DNA of 64,000 nt from Pomacea canaliculata (Eukaryota > Mollusca > Gastropoda > Architaenioglossa > Ampullariidae). Under the pieces are notes generated by a model. The model made no database searches, was not told where the DNA came from, and saw nothing but the letters and a program-made list of their open reading frames with translations. The position numbers and the translations under genes are program-made. This document shows positions 58,757-64,000 of the stretch, one piece after another. How positions within the stretch are numbered: the first letter of the stretch is position 1; the number at the start of each line of letters is the position of its first letter. The DNA lies in NCBI RefSeq assembly GCF_003073045.1, contig NC_037599.1:17276055-17340054 (forward strand), read 5' to 3'.

Positions 58757-60800
58757 GTCACAGGTCATTTCGCCCAAGACCGTTTTGGCTCTACCATTTC
58801 GCCCTAAGCCAATTCGTCCCACCTAGATCCATTTCGGCCCAAGACCGAAAAGACGAATCGATCACCGATAAAACAAGATATTACCAAACTAGCCATACTT
58901 TATTTGAACAATATAAATACGCAATTTCAGCTGCCTATTTTAACAAAACCATGCGAATAAGTTTCGCCACCATTTTACTTCACAAAAATGGGCGCTTGGA
59001 AATACCCAGGCAGAGAGCGTGTCTTACAAACGTGATTTTTCTCTTTTATAAAAATCTTTTAAATGGAAGATTTTGTCATCATTTTATTGTAAACTTGTAT
59101 TTTGACTTATTTGTTATTGTTGCTTATTATTTTTGCATGCAGAGACTTCGCTGATAGGCTAATTTAACTCGAAGCATATCACACTACAGCAGTGCACCGA
59201 CACCACTGTCGTCAATTGTGAATCCCCTTTTAAAAATGTTGAAAAATGTGCTGTTTAAATCCATATTTTTAGTAAATTATAGTCATGAAATGACCGCGGC
59301 CCCGTTTTTTCCATCTTTCTTGAAATCAGTCGCATAGATGTCACTGATTGGGTAGTCTCTGCAATATCATGGTGCCACAGAACAGCGACTCTTCCAAAAC
59401 CCAGACTGGGATGGGCGATGGAGGTGACAGATGGCTGTCAGTTTACTCCAGACCAAGACAGTCCTTAGTTTACCTTAGTCGGCAGTACACATGCAGCTAG
59501 CATTTGATGCTATGACAAAGGTTCGACTCCTAAAATGGGTCATGGGTAGTAAAATTAATTTCAATTTTCTTGTTCTTCTGGTTATATTTGTGAAAAGAAG
59601 TATCCTTAAATCTAGCCAAAGTGCTCATCTGATTCTTATGCCATTACATTTTTAGTGCTATGGGCCTCATGCGATGACAAAAAAGTAGAGCAGTTACTCA
59701 GTATTGCTATCAAAGAAAACCCACAGCACTGGTTCATTAATACTGTTTAATCATGCATTTCAAAATGAAATACTTAGCAGCAGCCTATTGCGTTGAAGCG
59801 GGTTTAACGGAGTTTTTTTTTTTTACCCATCAGACACCAAAATTTATATTTTTCTCTCAAGTGCTCCCATCTGCTGCAAAACACCAAAAAGACAACAGAT
59901 GCCTATAAAATGATGCAGCCCTACATATGTTGTCAGCTTTTCACATAATTAGTGTTATATTATAAGAAAAAGAACAAATTATTTTGTCCCATGACTGCCA
60001 TCGGGTTTATTTAAACTAACAACTCTACTTATGTGTTAATGTATGGATCTGGTTGATAACATTTGATTTGCATGGTGTGTCTGAAGTTGTTTGAATGAAG
60101 AAAATAAGTTGCTGATTCTGAATGTTATCAGTATCGTATTTTCTTTCTTTTACTTTTAAATGTGGTACAGTCCGCCAGATGCCACAACAGCCATCAGATT
60201 ACAGGTTTGTTCTGTCACACAAGTACCACACAGCAGGGAAAAAAATCAGATATAAACAAAATAAGTAAAGTATAATAGCATGACATGATTTTGTAAAAAT
60301 CAACACCATTTTCAAGCGACTTGAAGATTATTTTGTCCCCGTGAGACTGGACAGCGTTACAGTTGAGAACAAGGCCATAAGGTCTCAGTAGTAGTAGTGG
60401 TACTGGTGACAGTGGTGGTGGTAGAAGTAGTCATCATCATCAACAACAACAGTCAAAATACAAATTAACAATAAAATAATGGCAAAATCTTTAAAAATTT
60501 AAAAGATTGCTTAAATAGAAAAATGATGTTTATTTGCCATTGTAATATACGTTCTTTGAAAGGGTATTTTCCAAGCGCCCATTTTTGGAGAAGTAAAATG
60601 GTGGCTAAACTTATTCGCATGGTTTTGTTGAAATACCAGCTTGGTATCTATCTTTGAACAAAGTACGGCTCTTCTGGTAATATTTGATGTTAATAGCTAC
60701 TTGTTTCATCGGTGATCGATTCATCTTTTGGGCTTGGGCGAAATGAACCTACGTGGGATGAATTGACTTTTGCTGTGGGGTGAAATGAATGGCCCCCATC
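58757..60800. mobile_element. ~2-kb foldback element with ~250-bp terminal inverted repeats
   Basis: The left arm (about 58760-59015) and right arm (about 60550-60800) are diverged reverse complements. Shared blocks include 'gaatcgatcaccgat', 'aacaaaaccatgcgaataag' and 'aaaatgggcgcttggaa'. The outer ends carry repeated 'catttcgccc' motifs. The interior has no transposase frame. It contains a tRNA-like stretch near 59480 and a Thr-codon-like microsatellite near 60385. Exact ends and target duplication were not resolved. Confidence 0.8.
59480..59545 (+). repeat. tRNA-like remnant inside foldback element
   Basis: TTAGTCGGCAGTACA resembles an A box and GGTTCGACTCC (59520-59530) is a good B box. 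It does not fold into an intact tRNA, so I call it a SINE head or tRNA remnant. Confidence 0.4.
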
Positions 60801-62430
60801 AATATGATGCGATAACTTAATTTACTGTAGATTAATAGATTGATTTTCTGAGTCATTACCATCGGTTTCAGACGGTTTCCATTCAAGATTAATTGACGTG
60901 GGCAGCTATCGGCGATTTCGTCTTCATCCAGATCTTTCTCTTCTCTCGCTCACACACGCGCGCGCACACACACATATGTACTTTGCCTGACAGAGCATTT
61001 TGAAAAAAGAAAATATTTGCCATGGCGATCACAATCTACAGGATTCATAAACTTTTCTACCACGTCACTGATCAGGAAGTAAAAAAAAAAATTTAAGGAA
61101 AATTATTGAGCACGACGAAGGGCTTATGAGCCTAGTGAATAAACGTCCGTTGAAATGTTGTGGCGACATCTCTAGATCATCAGACGATCCAGGGGTGTGG
61201 TCGTTATGAAGCGAGGGTAAGTCATTCCCTTGGGGCAACATGGGGGACTGAAGGACGAGGACTTTATTTCCGTAGTTATAAAGGTTGTCCCCACTTGTTT
61301 ATCCGTGAAGCGGTGGCAAAGGAGCCCTGGGGTAACGAAACATGAAGTAGTGCCCACGCGGTTTGCTCCTTGCTTGATAGCTTCAGAAAACGCTTTTCTC
61401 TGTTCCCCATTTCGCCCTGGGGAATCGGAAAAACGACTTACTCTCGACTCGCCTTTACTGCCTCTGAAGTGAACAGTACAAGGAAGTAGAAGACACATAC
61501 GCGCACGCTGGTGTAAAAAAAAAAAAAAGAAAAAAGAAAAATGACAGACGATAAAATTAACAAGATCGAACTGGCCTATCATACTTCACACAGTGCGGCA
61601 GGAAACTTAGAAAAATGATGATTGTTGATGGTATTGAAGTCAGCTGTCCCACAGACAATCAGGGCAAATCAGGCATAATAAAGATGAACGATAATTACAT
61701 ATTTACATCAAAGATAAGCCTTTCGGGGGAAGGGGAGTTGGCACCTCCTAAAATGCTTCGTATTTAAAGTCTCCTCACGAAAACAACTGTAAAATAAACC
61801 TTTGACCAGAAAAGAAAGATATGTAAGCTACAGTTTATGATGTCCTCCGGCCGAGAAAGATGCAAGGGAGAGAGCCAACATAATAAGCAGTCCTTCGGGA
61901 GCCTCGATTAACATCTTTTACTGGGTATCCTCCCTTCTGCACATGTTGATCTACTTCCTTCTTCGTGCCCTCTGGCACTCCAAGCATCTTCTATCTATAC
62001 CTCTCCCGCTACTTCCTCCTACGAGGAAAAAATCAGTGGAGTGACACTTTTAACACGGCGCATTCAAACATCGCTTCGTGCCTCATGAATTTTTATGTGA
62101 ATGACAAAGTGGAGGGGCTTCTAGCGATGTAAAAGACAGAAGCAATACACGTTATGTCGCTGAAAGTTCATTATATAATTACAGGCCTCCAGACAATAAT
62201 GTACACGTGATTCACAAAACGAAATCGAAATGCAAATCAATCTTTGGTTTCTCAGTCTCAAAAGCGTACGAAAGTCGGAAATGAGTGTGTGAGGGAAAAA
62301 AAATTTCAAACAAAGGAGTAGGCGATAAGATAAAGCGGCGATGGGGCGGAGATGGGGACGAGAACTGTAAGAGAGAACAGAAAATTCAAACGACGTTGAT
62401 TTCTTTCATATTTCTTTATTGCTTCGTGAA
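60801..62430. other. Intergenic stretch with one CpG-rich open region
   Basis: 61150-61480 is richer in CpG than its surroundings and open on the minus strand for over 100 codons (reads e.g. HRFTDKQVGTTFITTEIKSS). I recognise no domain. A CA/CG microsatellite sits at 60953-60976. Nothing else was seen. Confidence 0.4.
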
Positions 62431-62439
62431 GGTTCATTT

Positions 62440-62556
62440 TCAGAAAAGCCTGCAGACAACAGTAGAACACATGGCAGTGATCAGCCAACACATCGTCGTT
62501 GTAGTGACATCGTGTCTGCCCACAGCCATATTGTGGTCTCCAGCCAGAGCGTTATT
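62440..62556 (-). CDS. Terminal exon of a possible second GPI-tailed gene (partial)
   Basis: After a TTTTCACGCAG acceptor, 38 codons and a stop read NNALAGDHNMAVGRHDVTTT, then TMCWLITAMCSTVVCRLF. The layout copies the Reeler terminal exon: phase 0, polar start, Thr-rich middle, hydrophobic end. It is on the same strand about 6.6 kb upstream of the Reeler start. I found no matching upstream exons between here and the window edge, so the link to a Reeler paralogue is inference. The tail contains one Arg near its end, unusual for a GPI signal. Confidence 0.38.
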   Translation of the reverse strand, partial: NNALAGDHNMAVGRHDVTTTTMCWLITAMCSTVVCRLF

Positions 62557-63099
62557 CTGCGTGAAAACACAGACGGTTGTAAATGCAAATATATCTTTTT
62601 AAGACATGACAACAATAAAAATAATACAAGCTCTTTCTCACTCTGTATATGGGGGGAAGGCTTGGTTGAAGTAAAGGGGATTAAATACAAAAAGCTGCAT
62701 TGAGATCATTTTCATATGTTTTACAGTAAGCAAATTAATCACAAAACGCCAGATGAGGTATCTAGGCAAATTGAACATCGACCTAAACAATCAAGAAAGT
62801 TTAACAATGAAGTCTCTTTACTTATAACAGCCAGATAGTTATTTATAATGTATTTATATCTAGGGAAACAACCCAAGAACGTTCTGATTGTACAGGAGAC
62901 AACAGGATTAAATAAAAAGACTAACAGTTAAACGTAAAAGCTGCCTAAATTCTAGAACAACTTAATTATAACTTAAATAGCTAAATGGATATTAGTTACA
63001 AGACGTGGCAAAGGTATTACACGTTAAAGCCATGAAGGACACGAAACTGTATTATGGAGCCAGATACAAGCACAGGCTACCCGCAACAGCAGGTTAAAA

Positions 63100-63430
63100 A
63101 AAAAAAATCAAGGCGCGAACTGGGTATGGATGCAAACAATACGTTAGTCACTCAGAGAAAGCTCAAACTTAACTCAGATGTTACTTAAATGCAAGATCAA
63201 GGTAAATGTAACAACAAGTAACAAGCAAGATCAAGCTAAATGCAGCAGCCAGTTATAACAAAAATCAAGCTGAATGTAACAGCCGCTCAAATAAAAAAAC
63301 AACAACAAAAAACAAACAAACAAAAACCAACAACAACAAAACAACGATTAAGTTAAGCGCAAGAGCCAATTAAAAACACGAGGAGGTTATTAGAGACAAG
63401 TACAAATTAAATACAGCAGCTAGCAGGCAC
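63100..63430. repeat. Degenerate tandem repeats (~45 bp) with AAC-rich insert
   Basis: Related units 'gatcaaggtaaatgtaacaa', 'gatcaagctaaatgcagcag', 'aatcaagctgaatgtaacag' and 'gattaagttaagcgcaagag' recur. An AAC/CAA-rich block occupies 63297-63347. No coding frame. Confidence 0.6.
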
Positions 63431-64000
63431 AAAAATAATTGGGATTCAAAAGTCAATTAACTGAGTAAACAAACAACATGCAACGGACGGTCCTACTTGA
63501 TCATGTATCGTATCCATGATGCACTGTGTACATGTATAATAGTATATACAGTAATTGTGTGTGTATATATATATATATGTGTCTGTAAATGACAATCTGA
63601 CATAGCTAAATGTTGTTTTCAGTTTCATGCTGCTCCCTTTCTGATGTGAACTGGGACAAAACTATTTAATACACATAGAGTCTTAGAGCGAAATAAACAC
63701 TTTTTAGCAGATATGTTAATGAAACAATTTAAGTTAAAAGAAAATGTGTGCACTTAGAGCTAGAATTCAACTGACGTGTTTAGAGCATGCGCAAAAGCAA
63801 GTTGAATAAACATCGAATTTTCATGTTAAATTCATATATGTTTTTGACAGAATTTTTATAGAAGACCATTTCATTTGAAAGACAGCGTGTGTCTAAATAT
63901 AGGGATGTATAATCTAGCGCAAAGACCAGACGAAAACGGACATGGGTGGGGGCTGCGACACCGGCAAACGGGACCTGAGACAAGCAGTCCATTCAGAATT

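Noticed and set aside
59480..59545. Functional tRNA gene
   Set aside because: A good B box but no cloverleaf-compatible stems; better explained as a SINE or tRNA remnant.

Overview
This window looks like animal nuclear DNA, most likely from a mollusc and probably a gastropod. It is AT-rich, its genes are broken into small exons by long introns, and it is littered with SINE-like, hAT-like, foldback and non-LTR (LINE) remnants. No prokaryotic gene structure, CRISPR array or intact transposase was seen. The phylum-level guess rests on general repeat style and gene content, so it is inference.

Two genes can be rebuilt exon by exon, both on the minus strand. The first (about 47.54 to 26.29 kb) is an FCHo-type F-BAR endocytic adaptor. 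Twenty-five coding exons give about 900 residues: an N-terminal F-BAR domain (exons 1-10), a low-complexity linker (11-20) and a C-terminal mu-homology domain (21-25). The expected short terminal exon after a conserved '...KKRFATG' was not securely found. Two linker exons have reading-frame problems that each look like a missing base.

The second (about 55.81 to 49.38 kb, with a probable 5' untranslated exon near 58.13 kb) encodes a secreted Reeler-domain protein of about 252 residues. It has a signal peptide, one Reeler domain, a Ser/Thr-rich stalk built from three near-duplicate 36-39 bp exons, and a hydrophobic GPI-type tail. At 62.56-62.44 kb lies another phase-0 terminal exon with the same kind of tail, perhaps the end of a tandem paralogue continuing beyond the right edge.

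Layout: 1-4.1 kb, no recognised gene. 4.1-5.16 kb, CpG-rich tract with a minus-strand splice donor. 5.2-7.64 kb, a 128-bp tandem duplication whose second copy is split by a 2.16-kb terminal-inverted-repeat element holding a ~205-bp hairpin. 8.7-9.3 and 14.15-15.06 kb, broken LINE pieces. 11.8-16.4 kb, SINE-like remnants. 17-26.3 kb, mostly unassigned, with a few coding-like plus-strand stretches. 26.3-47.6 kb, the FCHo gene with two short hAT-like insertions in its introns. 47.6-58.4 kb, the Reeler gene, with a LINE tail near 54.3 kb. 58.76-60.8 kb, a foldback element. 61-64 kb, the second tail exon and degenerate tandem repeats.
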